Below, in pieces: positions 50,415 to 51,152 of a stretch of 51,152 bases of DNA. How positions within the stretch are numbered: position 1 is the stretch's first letter; each line of letters opens with the position of its first letter. The position numbers and the translations under genes were made by a program. The notes under the pieces were generated by a model. That model made no database searches. It saw only the letters and a list, made by a program, of their open reading frames with translations, and was not told the origin of the DNA. This DNA is from Anaerolineae bacterium (lineage in GTDB: Bacteria; Chloroflexota; Anaerolineae; Anaerolineales; Villigracilaceae), in the NCBI GenBank assembly GCA_017303735.1, contig JAFLCF010000006.1, positions 1 to 51,152 of the forward strand. The letters are read 5' to 3'.

Positions 50415-51002
50415 ATGAAATTTAAAGTTTTTATTGCGGTTATTGCAGTAGTACTGGGTCTTGCGGTCGGATATTACTTTTTTCGCCCGCACACCTTTCA
50501 TGGCACAGTGATCCAGTCGCCGGAACCTTCGTTTGATTTCAATCTCACCAGTTCCAGCGGAGACGTTTCACTCAGTGATTATCGCGGCAAGCTGGTGCTG
50601 ATCTATTTCGGCTACACCTTCTGCCCCGATATTTGCCCGGCGACGTTGGCAAACGTGGGTCAGGCATTACGTGACCTCGGCACACAGGCAGATGATATTC
50701 AAGTCATCATGGTGTCGCTCGACCCAGAGCGCGATACGCCTGAAAAACTGAGCAAGTATGTCGGTCAATTTCATCCATCCATGATTGGTGTCACCGGCTC
50801 AAAAGAACAGTTGGATGAAGTCACTTCGTTGTACGGCATCTTTTACCAAATCGCCGAAGGCAGCGATGCGACCGGGTATCTGATTGACCATACTGCCACC
50901 CTGCTTGTGCTCGACCGGGAAGGCTATTTGAAGTTGGTATTTCCATTCGGCGTGACTTCACAGGATATCGCCGATGATCTGAAGTACATGTTACGGCAAT
51001 AA
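50415..51002 (+). CDS. SCO1/SenC-family copper chaperone
   Basis: 195 residues with a membrane anchor (about 4-24) and a complete copper site: Cys70 and Cys74 in F-C-P-D-I-C-P, and His159 in L-I-D-H-T. The domain matches that of the SCO-cytochrome fusion at 15637 but has no haem domain. It should load copper into a cytochrome oxidase or similar enzyme outside the membrane. It lies in the Rrf2 group. No strong ribosome-binding site is visible, because the upstream bases are repeat units. Confidence 0.9.
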   Translation: MKFKVFIAVIAVVLGLAVGYYFFRPHTFHGTVIQSPEPSFDFNLTSSSGDVSLSDYRGKLVLIYFGYTFCPDICPATLANVGQALRDLGTQADDIQVIMVSLDPERDTPEKLSKYVGQFHPSMIGVTGSKEQLDEVTSLYGIFYQIAEGSDATGYLIDHTATLLVLDREGYLKLVFPFGVTSQDIADDLKYMLRQ

Positions 51003-51020
51003 GGCGGCGGACCGCCCCAG

Positions 51021-51034
51021 CGTATGCATACGCC
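51021..51034. repeat. Short perfect palindrome
   Basis: GCGTATGCATACGC in the gap after the SCO gene. It could be a protein-binding site or part of a larger imperfect hairpin with GGACC/GGTCC-like flanks. Confidence 0.4.
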
Positions 51035-51110
51035 AGGGTCCACCCCTCAGTTTGCAGCGCCGCAGGAAGCGGCAGCAATCCTAAATTCTATTTTTCAAGG
51101 AGAATGAATC

Positions 51111-51152
51111 ATGGCGAAGAAAGATAAAGAAGATGATGAGTTCCGCCCGACT
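51111..51152 (+). CDS. Start of an unidentified gene, cut by the window edge
   Basis: An ATG with AAGGAG 10 bases upstream opens a frame of 14 codons, rich in Lys, Asp and Glu, up to the window end. Too little is present to identify it. Being next to SCO genes, it may belong to a respiratory or copper-protein operon. Confidence 0.55.
   Translation, partial: MAKKDKEDDEFRPT

Overview
The window is a gene-dense bacterial chromosome segment of moderate GC. It most likely comes from a Chloroflexota bacterium of the Anaerolineae type. That placement is an inference from gene content: a LacI-like sensor fused to a histidine kinase, proline/threonine-rich lipoproteins, a PPi-type phosphofructokinase, a multidomain copper nitrite reductase, SCO-cytochrome fusions, and many perfect intergenic palindromes and short tandem repeats. 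No marker gene fixes the taxonomy. The only RNA gene called with confidence is tRNA-Pro(TGG).

Layout. 1-1.2 kb: an ArsR-type repressor with two tandem operators and a truncated permease. 1.3-8.7 kb (minus strand): UbiA-type prenyltransferase, a soluble LacI-sensor histidine kinase, PPi-type phosphofructokinase, RarD-type permease, a Ser/Thr kinase and a DUF2203 protein. 8.8-14.8 kb (minus): a copper-homeostasis cluster, csoR > cupredoxin lipoprotein > HMA chaperone > copA > YHS-like protein > lipoprotein > TauE/SafE-cupredoxin fusion > second HMA chaperone, with a clear CsoR operator in front. 14.8-18.8 kb (plus): a respiratory nitrite-reduction module of a Crp/Fnr regulator, a SCO-cytochrome c fusion, a DUF1858 protein and a three-domain NirK. 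Two near-identical promoter boxes precede the last two units. 18.8-22.5 kb: lipoprotein, L7/L12-like protein, MBL hydrolase, galE, esterase. 22.5-22.8 kb: tRNA-Pro with tandemly duplicated 3' ends. 22.9-30.4 kb (mostly plus): two hypothetical proteins, glycosyltransferase, rnhB, LysM protein (minus), dihydropyrimidinase, and a carbonic anhydrase-like / Sua5 / carbonic anhydrase-like triplet. 30.5-34.6 kb (minus): an AT-richer island with a three-gene module (membrane-anchored small protein, P-loop ATPase, winged-helix-like/TPR protein) that looks like a split STAND (NLR-like) system. 34.7-48.9 kb: SulP transporter, two PlsC acyltransferases, PilZ protein, thiolase, small proteins, a candidate structured RNA, PatB aminotransferase, O-methyltransferase, sulfotransferase, lgt, and a pair of Dpp-type ABC permeases, the second fused to a PQQ-like propeller. 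49.2-51.2 kb: an Rrf2 regulator with two SCO-type proteins and the start of a further gene.

How it fits together. Copper is the main theme. The CsoR-controlled cluster handles copper sensing, export and chaperoning. NirK needs copper, and SCO proteins typically metallate copper sites, so the neighbouring Crp/Fnr-controlled module is probably the cell's use of that copper for nitrite respiration. The best candidates for undescribed biology are the split STAND/TPR/membrane module, the duplicated -41.5 operator boxes, the carbonic anhydrase-Sua5 sandwich (Sua5 consumes bicarbonate), the permease-propeller fusion, and the heptamer repeats, two arrays of which lie inside copA.
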